This document shows positions 1 through 6,603 of a stretch of DNA of 7,728 nt, in pieces (position 1 is the stretch's first letter; the number at the start of each line of letters is the position of its first letter). The position numbers and the translations under genes were made by a program. Source of the stretch: Acidimicrobiia bacterium UBA6912. GTDB taxonomy: Bacteria > Actinomycetota > Acidimicrobiia > Spongiisociales > UBA5794. Under the pieces are notes generated by a model, which did no database searches, was not told where the DNA came from, and was given only the letters and a program-made list of their open reading frames with translations. The stretch is taken from positions 1 through 7,728 of the forward strand of contig DKBA01000195.1 in the NCBI GenBank assembly GCA_002450985.1. The letters are read 5' to 3'.

Positions 1-115
1 TGCGCGCGGATCCGCAGGTGCCAGAAGACCCATGCGAAATCGGTGGCTCCGGCGCGACGATGGGAGGACCCGGGCGGCGGTGAGTCCGCTCAGTGAAGCT
101 AACGGAGATTCCAGG

Positions 116-1261
116 ATGCGTCGGGCGATCTTCGTGTTCGCTGTGGTTGTTATCTCGGTGCTCGCAAGCTGCGGAGGTTCGACAACGACGCAGAGGGCCA
201 CCGGGGCCGCAACGACCGTGACCGGGCCCGATGTCGGCCTGGACTCGACGCCCGTCCCGACTCAGGCTACTGAGGTAACGACGACCACTGTCGACGAGGG
301 CCTCGCTATCGCGGAACTCCTTCTTGATGCGTGGTGCGAGGCGTGGAACCAAAACGACGCGGACGCGGCTGCGAGCCTGTTCACTGAGAACGGCGTCTAC
401 GTTGCGCCGACAAACTTCGACTGCTGTCCAGGGGAGCCATTCGAAGGGACACGTGAGATCTGGCTCCACACTCGAGACTACGGCGACGACGTCGAGGGTT
501 ACCATCGAACGGGTGCGGCAACGCCTCTTGAGGACGGCCGTTACAGCGTCCCTGCGGAGGCCGTCACCACGGGAGACACACGTTGGGCCGTGACGTATGT
601 GCTCGACCTCGACGGACGGCTGATCTCGCGGCTCGAATCCGGGTTTGCCGTACTCCTCCCCTTCGTCGACCCTGACTCGATCCCCGATCGGGATCCGATG
701 GGCACCGTCGCCGGGATCGCCCTCTACAACGCCGACGCCAATCAGTCGGCGCTCGTCGAATGGGCGCTGGCACGCTTCGACGCCGCTGGGCTCTCGCGAC
801 CGGCGATCGTCAGCGTGACGTTCCCGCCGACGGTGCGCTGCGACGTCGAACGCCTCGCAGGCGCCACGGTCCACGACGACCTGGGGCTCCACATCGAAGT
901 ATGCGTTCCAGCCGACGGCTTCACTCGCGATGATGTACCAACTGGCAAAGCGCGCCGCTCCATCCTCCACGAGTTCGCCCACGCCTGGGATCGTGAGTAC
1001 TTCGACGATGCGGCCAGACAGGCGTTCCTCGCCCGTCACGGCCTTGCCGTCTGGAACGGTGCCGACACTTGGGAGGAGAACGGCCAAGAGATCGCGGCCG
1101 AGATCATGACCTGGGCGCTCATGGACGAGATGACCTACCCGATGGGGATCCCCCATCCCAGCTGCGACACCCTCATCAACTCCTACGAACTCCTCACCGC
1201 AACGCCAGCCACTGACCGCCGCACCGACTGCACCGCAGAGGGCTTCGACTTCTTCGACTAA
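116..1261 (+). CDS. Secreted lipoprotein with NTF2-like and HExxH metallopeptidase-like domains
   Basis: A 381-residue protein. The start at 116 is preferred over an in-frame ATG at 32: GGAG at 104-107 sits 8 nt upstream, and the protein then begins with a lipoprotein signal (MRR, a hydrophobic run, then LASC with the lipidated Cys at residue 19). A Thr-rich linker follows. Residues about 63-178 look like an NTF2/SnoaL-type domain (WCEAWNQNDADAAASLF, then a conserved-looking W/G pattern). The C-terminal half carries HEFAHAWD at 285-292, an HExxH zinc-binding motif, with downstream glutamates E325 and E329 (GQEIAAEI) as candidates for the third ligand, as in gluzincin-type peptidases. Inference: a surface-anchored zinc peptidase or peptidase-like protein. 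The substrate is unknown, and the NTF2-like part could be a binding or pseudo-enzymatic domain. No partner gene is adjacent; the next gene begins about 200 nt downstream. Confidence 0.75.
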   Translation: MRRAIFVFAVVVISVLASCGGSTTTQRATGAATTVTGPDVGLDSTPVPTQATEVTTTTVDEGLAIAELLLDAWCEAWNQNDADAAASLFTENGVYVAPTNFDCCPGEPFEGTREIWLHTRDYGDDVEGYHRTGAATPLEDGRYSVPAEAVTTGDTRWAVTYVLDLDGRLISRLESGFAVLLPFVDPDSIPDRDPMGTVAGIALYNADANQSALVEWALARFDAAGLSRPAIVSVTFPPTVRCDVERLAGATVHDDLGLHIEVCVPADGFTRDDVPTGKARRSILHEFAHAWDREYFDDAARQAFLARHGLAVWNGADTWEENGQEIAAEIMTWALMDEMTYPMGIPHPSCDTLINSYELLTATPATDRRTDCTAEGFDFFD

Positions 1262-1374
1262 CGCAGCATGTCCATGCAGCGCCTACGGTCGCGCCATCGC
1301 ACCCATCACTTCCGCAGTCGCCGACACGCCTACCGACGTGGCGCTGCCCCGGGCACGGACGGGCTGAACTCAGA

Positions 1375-1455
1375 GCGCCGATCACCAAATCCCGATCACG
1401 AACTCGCATTTCGTCGAGCGCACCGGATCGGCACCTCCGAGTGCGCTGTTCTGGC
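1375..1455 (+). repeat. Dispersed hairpin element, copy A
   Basis: This intergenic element can fold into a strong hairpin. AGCGCAC at 1417-1423 pairs with GTGCGCT at 1441-1447, and the inner CGGA (1424-1427) pairs with TCCG (1436-1439), leaving one bulged base. The shared core GATCGGCAC is at 1426-1434, spanning the inner stem and the loop. The 5' flank (CGCCGATCACCAAATCC) resembles that of copies B and E. It lies just upstream of the first Imm33-like gene. Confidence 0.55.
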
Positions 1456-1467
1456 AAGATCACCTTT

Positions 1468-1818
1468 GTGGCGACGACGAATGATGGGGCGATCCAGCGT
1501 GATGTGTGTCGGCGGGTCGAGGCGAGGGCTGAGCCACCCGAGCCGGGAACAAGGCTCGGCGTTGCGCTCAATGTTCGAGGGGACGCCCTGCCTCTGAACG
1601 GTCTTCGATACCCACCCGAGGCCGGTAGCAACGGTTGGTATCTGTGGCGTGGTGAATACAGTGACGATCCCGAGTTCTTCGTACCGCTCCACGTTGAGCA
1701 CGTCGGAGAGTGGTGCCCCGATGCCGTTCCCTACTTGACGCTTCCACCCGGGTGGAGATTCCTGCTCGCGCCGGATCACGAGGACGTGTGGTTCGACGCC
1801 ACCCTTGTCGACATCTGA
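1468..1818 (+). CDS. Imm33-like (DUF2185-type) immunity-family protein, intact copy
   Basis: A 116-residue soluble protein without signal peptide or membrane segment. I chose the GTG at 1468 because the second copy (2579) aligns from exactly this codon; an in-frame GTG at 1441 lies within the stem of repeat A. Recognisable blocks are LGVALNV (30-36), NGLRYPPEAGSNGWYLW (44-60), PLHVEH (73-78), LPPGWRFL (92-99) and EDVWFD (105-110). From memory this pattern matches the small proteins annotated as immunity protein Imm33 domain, a group linked to polymorphic toxin systems. I cannot confirm this without a profile search. No cognate toxin is visible in the window, so it may be an orphan immunity gene or have another role. 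It is duplicated at 2579-2933. The ribosome-binding site is weak. Confidence 0.6.
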   Translation: MATTNDGAIQRDVCRRVEARAEPPEPGTRLGVALNVRGDALPLNGLRYPPEAGSNGWYLWRGEYSDDPEFFVPLHVEHVGEWCPDAVPYLTLPPGWRFLLAPDHEDVWFDATLVDI

Positions 1819-1902
1819 ACCGCACCGATCACCGAACATGAACACACATCCCCAAGAACCACACATGGCATCACCCATGAGTGCGCTCTCGAATCGCGAC
1901 TC

Positions 1903-1938
1903 TTGCTCTGTATTACAAATCGTGATACGATGAGTTTC
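1903..1938 (+). promoter_or_regulatory. Leaderless promoter and candidate operator of the RHH-MazF module
   Basis: A -35-like TTGCTC at 1903-1908 is separated by 17 bp from a -10-like TACGAT at 1926-1931. Seven nt lie between the -10 and the ATG at 1939, so transcription should begin at or next to the start codon; no Shine-Dalgarno is seen. Inverted repeat GTATTAC (1910-1916) / GTGATAC (1922-1928), 6 of 7 matching with a 5-nt spacer, overlaps the promoter. It is a plausible site for autorepression by the ribbon-helix-helix antitoxin. Confidence 0.5.
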
Positions 1939-2178
1939 ATGGCTCAAGCAATATCGGTTCGACTCGACGACGCAGCGCTCCAGGCCCTGACCCAGCTCGA
2001 GGCAACAGGCATGTCTCGCTCAGAAGCGATCCGTGCGGCACTGGTCGAGGCAGCATCTCGGCTTCATGACAAACGAACACTCGCCGCCGAGGTCGCTGCT
2101 CTCGAAGCCGACGATGACGACCGGGCCGAGATGATGGCGGTGGCCGAACTCATGGAGAGCCTGCGTGCGCCGGGGTGA
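1939..2178 (+). CDS. Ribbon-helix-helix (CopG/Arc-type) antitoxin of a MazF module
   Basis: A 79-residue protein. The start at ATG 1939 is chosen over upstream ATGs because the -10 box ends at 1931 and a leaderless transcript would begin here; an in-frame ATG at 1930 falls inside the -10 box. Residues 3-9 (QAISVRL) form the expected DNA-binding beta strand, and residues 10-42 give the two helices of a ribbon-helix-helix fold, with the typical GMSRSEAIRAAL turn. The acidic helical C-terminus (EVAALEADDDDRAEMM) is the probable toxin-binding tail. Its stop codon overlaps the toxin start by 14 nt, so translation is likely coupled. Family knowledge: such antitoxins dimerise, repress their own promoter and neutralise the endoribonuclease. 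Confidence 0.8.
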   Translation: MAQAISVRLDDAALQALTQLEATGMSRSEAIRAALVEAASRLHDKRTLAAEVAALEADDDDRAEMMAVAELMESLRAPG

Positions 2179-2482
2179 CATCTTTGCGCTCCGACTGCCC
2201 AAGGGCGTGGGGCATGAACAGCGAGGGCGCCGTTTCGGCGTGGTCGTGCAATCCGACGCCTTCCTCCCGAGGTCAGTTGTGCTGGTGGCACCCACATCGA
2301 CGAGGGCCAGGCCGTCGTCGTTCCGGCCCGAGATCGACATCGATGGCATGGCCACTCGCGTGCTCGTCGAGCAGGTCGGAGCTGTAGACCTACAGCGACT
2401 TGGCGACTTCGCCGGCCGTCTCACGCCGGAGGAGCAATGGGGAGTGGACGCAGCTCTGCTCACCGTCCTCGGCCTCGACTGA
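2165..2482 (+). CDS. mazF: MazF/PemK-family endoribonuclease toxin
   Basis: A 105-residue protein, normal length for MazF. The GTG start at 2165 lies inside the antitoxin gene and gives the canonical N-terminus RRGDIF. Family hallmarks are G4-D5, the R20-GRRFGVVVQSD strand block and the VAPTSTRAR segment around residues 41-49. These correspond to the conserved Arg and Thr/Ser region of the MazF active site. MazF toxins cleave single-stranded mRNA at short specific sequences; the specificity here cannot be read from sequence. It forms a two-gene operon with the RHH antitoxin upstream. The module is bracketed by the two Imm33-like copies. Confidence 0.85.
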   Translation: MRRGDIFALRLPKGVGHEQRGRRFGVVVQSDAFLPRSVVLVAPTSTRARPSSFRPEIDIDGMATRVLVEQVGAVDLQRLGDFAGRLTPEEQWGVDAALLTVLGLD

Positions 2483-2484
2483 TC

Positions 2485-2565
2485 AGCGCCGAACGCCAAA
2501 TCGGGCGCACGAACACACTTCTCGCCGAGTGCACGAGATCGGCACCTCCGGGAGTGAACTTCTGG
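2485..2565 (+). repeat. Dispersed hairpin element, copy B
   Basis: It begins directly after the mazF stop and lies in front of the second Imm33-like gene. The core GATCGGCAC is at 2537-2545. The stem AGTGCAC (2528-2534) / GTGAACT (2554-2560) pairs at 6 of 7 positions. Compared with copy A, one C-G pair has become T-A, a compensatory change that supports the fold. The downstream TCTGGCAAGATCA is shared with copy A. Confidence 0.55.
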
Positions 2566-2578
2566 CAAGATCATCTCT

Positions 2579-2933
2579 GTGGCAAAGACGAATGATGAGG
2601 CAATCCAGCGTGATGTGTGTCGGCGCTTCGACGTTGAGGCTGAGCCACCCGTTCCACAAACCAAGCTCGGCGTTGCGCTCAATGTTCGAGGAAAGGCCCC
2701 GCCCCTGCACGGACTTCGACATCCACCCGAGGCCGGTACCAACGGCTGGTATCTGTGGCGTGGCGAATACCGTGACGATCCCAAGTTGGTTCTTCGTACC
2801 CCTCCACGTTGAGCACCTCGGAGAGTGGTGCCCCGAGGCCGTTCCCTACTTGGCGCTTCCACCCGGATGGCGCTTCCTGCTCGCGCCGGATTACGAGGAC
2901 GTGTGGTTCGACGCCACGCTTCTCGAGATCTGA
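2579..2933 (+). pseudogene. Imm33-like gene, second copy, frameshifted by 4 nt
   Basis: It aligns to the intact copy at 1468-1818 from the GTG start to the stop, but is 355 rather than 351 nt long. Four extra bases (TTGG, 2786-2789) follow the codon for K69. The original frame then runs into TGA 24 nt further on and yields a truncated protein of about 77 residues. After the insertion the other frame restores FFVPLHVEH, LPPGWRFLL and EDVWFDATLLEI up to the stop at 2931-2933. Few other differences are disruptive, so the break looks recent, or is a sequencing error. The truncated product would lack the conserved C-terminal half. Programmed frameshifting is unlikely: I see no clear slippery site. 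Confidence 0.7.
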
Positions 2934-2954
2934 ACCACTCCGACCCCAGATATC

Positions 2955-3015
2955 GGTTGATAACGCCCGGATACACCAATAGCGCCGATCAGCACTTCGA
3001 GGATCGCGGTCAGGG
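2955..3015 (+). repeat. Dispersed hairpin element, copy F (divergent)
   Basis: GCCGATCAGCACTTCGAG followed by CGCGGTCAGGG resembles copy D (GCCGATCGGCACGTACGAG followed by TGCGGTCAGGG). CCGATC (2985-2990) can pair with GATCGCGG (3002-3009) with one bulged base. It lies downstream of the broken Imm33-like gene. The match is weaker than between A and B. Confidence 0.4.
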
Positions 3016-3149
3016 CGGGTCCTCGCCAGGTTGCGTGAGCGCATTGACCCGGTTCGCTGTTCCGTTACTACTCAGGCCTCCGACAACAGATGGCGAGAAT
3101 CCGTCTTGGTGGTGGCCGTGGTTGACCGGTGGTGGTAGGGGTGTTGCGT

Positions 3150-3178
3150 GCGCACAGCGGGTAACGGCGGGTGTGCGC
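3150..3178 (-). terminator. Candidate hairpin terminator of the MarR gene
   Basis: A perfect 7-bp inverted repeat, GCGCACA (3150-3156) / TGTGCGC (3172-3178), with a 15-nt loop begins about 36 nt beyond the stop codon of the minus-strand MarR gene. No U-tract follows, so it would be a non-canonical terminator at best. Confidence 0.3.
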
Positions 3179-3214
3179 TCCGATCTTCGGGTCGCAGTAG
3201 CGTCTGCTGTTGGC

Positions 3215-3682
3215 TCAGGCGGGTCGGTATTCTTCTGGCCATAGGTTGTTCCATAGTTGTGAGCCTTTGACGAGTAGCCGGTAGAGGTCGGAGCGCTCAT
3301 CGTCGTCGAGATGCTGCAGCGATTGGTCGAACCATGTCTGCCAAGGCTCGACGATGTCGGCGACGAGTTCTCGGCCGGCGTCAGTGAGGGTGACGGGTCG
3401 GGTTCGGGCGTCGTCGCCGACGTTGCGGTCCACGAGTCCAGCTTCTTCGAGGCGGCGTAGTGATCCGCTGACGCCGGCTGCTGTGGTGTGGACTGGTCCG
3501 ATCAGGTCGCCGGGGAGAGCGGTGCCGTTGCGGTCGAAGACGAGTGCCGCCATGAGGAGGATGTCGCGTGCGTTGAGCCCGGGAGTCAGTTGGCGTGCGG
3601 TGCGGTTTGCCGATCGTTCGAGTTGGGCTCCCCAGACCAAGCAGGCGACGATGATCCGTCGATCTCTCAGCTGGTGGTCCAT
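3215..3682 (-). CDS. MarR-family transcriptional regulator
   Basis: A 155-residue protein. I place the start at the ATG at 3682, which has AGGAGG at 3692-3697 spaced 9 nt upstream. The in-frame ATG at 3691 abuts the AGGAGG and is too close to use it. The middle holds a winged helix-turn-helix: residues about 55-80 (LPGDLIGPVHTTAAGVSGSL, then RRLEE) form the reading-head helices. Residues 83-104 (LVDRNVGDDARTRPVTLTDAGR) form the wing with the family's D-R-R-like pattern. Flanking helices should form the dimer interface. MarR proteins are dimeric repressors often released by phenolic or other aromatic ligands. It is transcribed divergently from a lipoprotein-FUSC transporter pair, the usual arrangement for a local regulator of an exporter; the ligand is unknown. 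Confidence 0.85.
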   Translation of the reverse strand: MDHQLRDRRIIVACLVWGAQLERSANRTARQLTPGLNARDILLMAALVFDRNGTALPGDLIGPVHTTAAGVSGSLRRLEEAGLVDRNVGDDARTRPVTLTDAGRELVADIVEPWQTWFDQSLQHLDDDERSDLYRLLVKGSQLWNNLWPEEYRPA

Positions 3683-3781
3683 GGATCGCATCCTCCTCAG
3701 GCGGGCTACCCAATCACTCCGTTTGCAGCGGTGTCGGCGTGATACACGCGGTCGGTCGTCTTGTCGAGCATTGCGGGAATA

Positions 3782-3807
3782 GTTAGCGCGCTTTGGAGTA
3801 TGCTAAC
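3782..3807. promoter_or_regulatory. Candidate MarR operator in divergent intergenic region
   Basis: A perfect inverted repeat, GTTAGC (3782-3787), 14-nt spacer, GCTAAC (3802-3807), lies between the divergent marR and lipoprotein genes. MarR dimers bind palindromic sites of about this size. A -10-like TATGCT at 3799-3804 overlaps the right arm for rightward transcription, so bound repressor would block it. Confidence 0.45.
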
Positions 3808-3928
3808 GTCCGACGTGCCCGTGTGTTCCTGAGGGCGTCTCCTAGCTCCTGGGCTTGCCCGCTCGGTTCTGACCGGTGCGAGCGGGCACCGGGCTACCCA
3901 ACCCGCTTTCGCAGAGGAGAAGTGAAGG

Positions 3929-4333
3929 ATGTCGAGGAAGTTCATATTCATCGTGGCGGCGGTGGGTCTGTTGCTTGCGGCCTGCTCGTCGCCGACCACC
4001 GAGGAGGCCGCCCAGAATCTGTGTTCGAGCCTGGCAGGTCTCGAGGCGAGCATCGCGCAGGTCGCCGCCCTCGGCCCCGACTCGACTGTCGACGATGCCG
4101 AGTCGGCCCGGGAGGAGCTCGAGGATGCCTGGAACGATGTCAAGGATGATGCGGAGGTGGTGAACGAGGCCGCCGCCAACGAGGCCGAGGATGCGCTCGA
4201 TCAGTTCAATGATGCCATCGACGACATCTCCGGAGATTCCAGCCTCGCCGAGGCTGCCGCCCAGGCGCTGACTGCAGCGCAGGGCTTCTCAGCAGCGCTC
4301 GGTGAGATCGAGAGCTCGCTCACGTGCGAATAG
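3929..4333 (+). CDS. Small acidic helical lipoprotein
   Basis: A 134-residue protein with a clear lipoprotein signal: MSRK, a hydrophobic stretch, then LLAAC with the lipidated Cys at residue 19. GAGGAG at 3914-3919 sits 9 nt upstream of the ATG. The mature part is rich in Ala, Glu and Asp and looks entirely alpha-helical (AREELEDAWNDVKDDAEVV, ALDQFNDAIDDI). A Cys at residue 31 and a penultimate Cys at 133 could form a disulfide. I recognise no specific family. It is the first gene of a rightward set with the FUSC transporter (40-nt gap) and lies opposite marR, so it may be an exported accessory or stress lipoprotein of that system. Confidence 0.7.
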   Translation: MSRKFIFIVAAVGLLLAACSSPTTEEAAQNLCSSLAGLEASIAQVAALGPDSTVDDAESAREELEDAWNDVKDDAEVVNEAAANEAEDALDQFNDAIDDISGDSSLAEAAAQALTAAQGFSAALGEIESSLTCE

Positions 4334-4373
4334 GACGGCGAGCGCCACTGGGTGACATACCGCTGGGTGTCTG

Positions 4374-5432
4374 GTGATTGATGATCTGCTGAGGGTCGAT
4401 TGGGAGCAGGTTCGCGTGAAGCGGGCTGTTTCCGGGTTGGCGGCGATGCTGCTCGCCGTCGTGTTTGCGGTGTCGGTGGGTGACATCGTGCTCAGCGCAG
4501 TGATGGCGACGTTGTTCGTCACAGCTGCCGGTGGCGACGGACTGATGGCGGAGCGGCTCCCGACCATGGTGCGGTTCACGCTTTACGGCGCAGTGCTCGG
4601 GGGTCTTGCGTTCTGGTCTGGGGATACCGCATTCGCCGTTGCGGTGGTCCTCGGCGTGGCAACCTACGTGGGCACCCTGGCGGCGGCATTCGGGGCGCGG
4701 GCGGCTCGGGCCGGGTTGTTCCTCACGTTGTGGGCGCTCATGGCCCTGCTACTCGGGTCGGAAGACACGGACCCGTGGCGGGTTTCCGTTGCCTTCCTGG
4801 TGGGTGGTGTGATCGCCATCGGCGTCACGGCGGTGCGGATACGTGCCGCTGGACTCGATGGCACCATTGGGAGCGACGAGATGGCACCAACAGCATCGGT
4901 TGGCGATGCGGGACCGTCACGTGTCGCACAGCTCCTTGCGGCGGTGTCGAGCCCAATCGGATGGTTTGCCGTTGCGCGCACGATCGCCGTTGTGGGCGCG
5001 GTCCTGGTGGGTTTCTGGTGGTTCGCCTCGTACCCCATGTGGGTGGCGATCACGGTCGTCGTGATCCTGCAGCCATCGACCAAGCAGAGTGCATCCGTGG
5101 CCGTTCAGCGCACACTCGGCACGGCGCTCGGTGTGGCGGTCGCAGTGGCCGTGGCCCAGGTACTCCCCCGAGGCGACACTGCAGTGGTGATCGCCTTTCT
5201 CGCAAGCGGTCTATTGATGGTTGCCTTCATGGGCGCCAACTACGCGCTGTTCGCAGCGTTCCTGACCGCAATGCTGGTGTTCGGGCAACGCCTCGCCCAA
5301 GCCGATGCCTTCGAGGCAGGATGGGAACGACTGCTCGCGACCGCAGTGGGAGCCATCATCTCGCTCCTCGTGATGGCCGGCGTCGATGCCCTCACCCCCG
5401 CTCCGGAGCACCCGTTGCCGCCCGAGAGCTGA
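4374..5432 (+). CDS. FUSC-family (aromatic acid exporter-like) membrane protein
   Basis: A 352-residue integral membrane protein built as two similar halves of about six hydrophobic segments each. The first half lies at roughly residues 18-154 and the second at roughly 199-336, with a hydrophilic linker at about 155-198. The second half carries the FUSC-type signature: YPMWVAITVVVILQPS at 220-235, then VQRTLGTALGVAVA at 244-257. This corresponds to the conserved R..GT..G motif of fusaric-acid-resistance and AaeB-like proteins. These families export aromatic acids; the actual substrate is unknown. The GTG start at 4374 has only a weak ribosome-binding site and may rely on readthrough from the lipoprotein gene 40 nt upstream. 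The divergent MarR regulator fits an inducible efflux system. Confidence 0.8.
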   Translation: MIDDLLRVDWEQVRVKRAVSGLAAMLLAVVFAVSVGDIVLSAVMATLFVTAAGGDGLMAERLPTMVRFTLYGAVLGGLAFWSGDTAFAVAVVLGVATYVGTLAAAFGARAARAGLFLTLWALMALLLGSEDTDPWRVSVAFLVGGVIAIGVTAVRIRAAGLDGTIGSDEMAPTASVGDAGPSRVAQLLAAVSSPIGWFAVARTIAVVGAVLVGFWWFASYPMWVAITVVVILQPSTKQSASVAVQRTLGTALGVAVAVAVAQVLPRGDTAVVIAFLASGLLMVAFMGANYALFAAFLTAMLVFGQRLAQADAFEAGWERLLATAVGAIISLLVMAGVDALTPAPEHPLPPES

Positions 5433-5497
5433 CCGAGGGACACACCGCTCCACAACCGGATCGGGACACTCACCAGCACAAGAGGAGACGAGCAACG

Positions 5498-5828
5498 ATG
5501 GCTGAAGACCGCCGCCACCCTACAGAGTCAAGGCTGACAGCAGACCTCTATCGCTACCTGGGTGGCGTCGCGTTCGGGTTGCTCATGTTGGGCACGATCA
5601 TGTACAGAATCCTCGAGGACTGGAGCTGGGTCGACTCCCTCTACTTCTCCACCGTTGCGGTGACCACGGTGGCCCTCTGTGGGCTTCGGGGACCTTGCAC
5701 CCTCCACGGACGGATCCAAGCTCTTCACCGTCTTCTACATCCTTTCCGGCATCTCGGTCATCGCAACCTACCTCAACGCCCGCCTCAAACGACACAGCCA
5801 ACAGCACACCACACCGCCGCAGAACTGA
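5498..5828 (+). pseudogene. Two-TM potassium channel (Ion_trans_2 type), frameshifted in the selectivity filter
   Basis: The ATG at 5498 follows GGAG at 5484-5487. The N-terminal frame gives a cytoplasmic start, a TM1 (about residues 20-37) and a pore helix ending SLYFSTVAVTTV (residues 47-58). Ten extra bases (5672-5681, bounded by a GTGG direct repeat) then shift the frame. After them the correct continuation VGFGDLAPSTDGSKLFTVFY and a TM2 (ILSGISVIATYL) plus basic tail run to a TGA at 5826-5828. Without the insertion the protein would be about 106 residues with the filter TTVGFGD, a normal K+ channel. As written, translation leaves the channel frame just before the filter and continues into unrelated sequence to about 5938. 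A sequencing error is possible but less usual for a 10-nt event. Confidence 0.75.
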
Positions 5829-5954
5829 CTCCGTTCCCGGACCTCTCAGGGCCAGACCGAAGCGCAGCGCGTCATCGATCTCAGGCAAGACTGCACTGGG
5901 GCGCTGCCGATCTTTGCGGACACCTGCCCGAGACCTGACCTGACTTCAGCACAG

Positions 5955-6022
5955 ATAACCCGCTATGTGCCATAGCGAGCGCGTCCTCGAACCACGCCGA
6001 TCGGCACGTACGAGTGCGGTCA
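5955..6022 (+). repeat. Dispersed hairpin element, copy D, with adjacent perfect hairpin
   Basis: CGCTATG (5961-5967) TGC CATAGCG (5971-5977) is a perfect 7-bp hairpin. Immediately after it comes the element core: CTCG (5986-5989) pairs with CGAG (6011-6014) around GATCGGCAC (5999-6007). It lies between the convergent channel remnant and the DUF6226 gene, and its right edge contains the DUF6226 stop codon (6020-6022). It might double as a bidirectional terminator, though no U-tract is present. Confidence 0.5.
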
Positions 6023-6550
6023 GGGTTGCTTTCGCTGGGGCCAGGGCGGCCAGCTGTGTGGGCCAAGTCCACCGAGGCGTCTCCACTCGCCGCGTTCGAG
6101 CCGTCCTTCGCTGGATTCCCTACCCCACGTCCCACGGAACGAGTACGACCGCGTCCGCTTGGTCAACGCTTCCTTGTACTTGCCCTCAACGGCGGCCTCG
6201 ATCAGACGGTGCATCCTCTCGATCACGTCGCGTGGCTGCTCGTCGCACGCATCGCAACCACACCCTGGGAATGCCTCCCGGCCCCGCGCGCCGAAGCGGA
6301 CCAGAACGCCGGGGAAGTCGGTGACCAGGATCGCCAGAGGAGTACCCAGCGCGGGCAGGAGCCGAATGGTCTCAGCCGATCCGTCCGGCCAGTTCGGGAA
6401 GTCCAGCGCCGCGTTGCCAGCGGTCGCCTCCACATCGAAGGTAGCGACCAGTTCGCTGATGAGGGCAGTGGCGGCGTCGGCGACTTCCTGGAAGCGTTCC
6501 GGATTGGTGACACGCCCGTAGGCGTCTTCGTCGGGCGAGTCCGTTCTCAC
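6020..6550 (-). CDS. DUF6226-family protein
   Basis: A 176-residue soluble protein if started at the GTG at 6550. The frame stays open to 6613, with a TTG at 6580 as alternative, so the start is uncertain. Matches to the actinobacterial DUF6226 pattern, from memory, are SPDEDAYGRVTNPERF near the N-terminus, a helical AALISELVATFDVE segment, a TDFPGVLVRFG strand, the cysteine motif CGCDACD at residues 97-103, and a WPPWP ending. The cysteine motif suggests metal binding or a structural disulfide. Family members often have more residues ahead of the SPDEDAY block, so the N-terminus may be truncated here. Function is unknown. It lies upstream of no obvious partner; the Phd/RelE pair precedes it on the same strand, 129 nt away. 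Confidence 0.65.
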   Translation of the reverse strand: MRTDSPDEDAYGRVTNPERFQEVADAATALISELVATFDVEATAGNAALDFPNWPDGSAETIRLLPALGTPLAILVTDFPGVLVRFGARGREAFPGCGCDACDEQPRDVIERMHRLIEAAVEGKYKEALTKRTRSYSFRGTWGRESSEGRLERGEWRRLGGLGPHSWPPWPQRKQP

Positions 6551-6603
6551 TAGGTCAGCTTGCCTCGCGGGCAAACACAACGCAATGGCGGGAATGAGCA
6601 GCG

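Larger units (their letters stand above)
2485..2945 (+). repeat. Second arm of a long direct duplication (first arm about 1375-1830)
   Basis: The two arms match through the upstream hairpin element and the whole Imm33-like gene. Shared landmarks include TCTGGCAAGATCA before the GTG start, CAGCGTGATGTGTGTCGGCG, and the region around GAGAGTGGTGCCCC. They diverge after the stop codon. The arms enclose the RHH-MazF module in direct orientation, so homologous recombination between them could delete it. Confidence 0.7.

Noticed and set aside
1819..1895. Degenerate copy of the dispersed element downstream of the first Imm33-like gene
   Set aside because: ACCGATCACCGAAC and GAGTGCGCTCTCG echo copy A, but the core GATCGGCAC is missing and the stem is not clear, so I did not annotate it.
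2020..2979. Long open frame of 319 codons on the minus strand
   Set aside because: It runs antisense across the antitoxin, MazF and the Imm33-like pseudogene, has Arg/Ser/Pro-rich low-complexity composition, and shows no family motif. It is a by-product of high GC.
3010..3300. Possible 96-residue minus-strand protein downstream of marR
   Set aside because: It overlaps the marR 3' end in another frame, has Pro/Thr-rich composition, no ribosome-binding site and no recognisable domain.
5450..5480. Another copy of the dispersed element near ACCGGATCGGGACACTCACC
   Set aside because: Only about ten bases resemble the core, with no convincing stem. It may be chance in GC-rich DNA.
4730..5938. Plus-strand open frame of 402 codons overlapping the FUSC gene
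   Set aside because: Its first part is out-of-frame FUSC sequence and rich in Arg, Gly and His. Only the portion from 5498 encodes real channel sequence, which is annotated separately.
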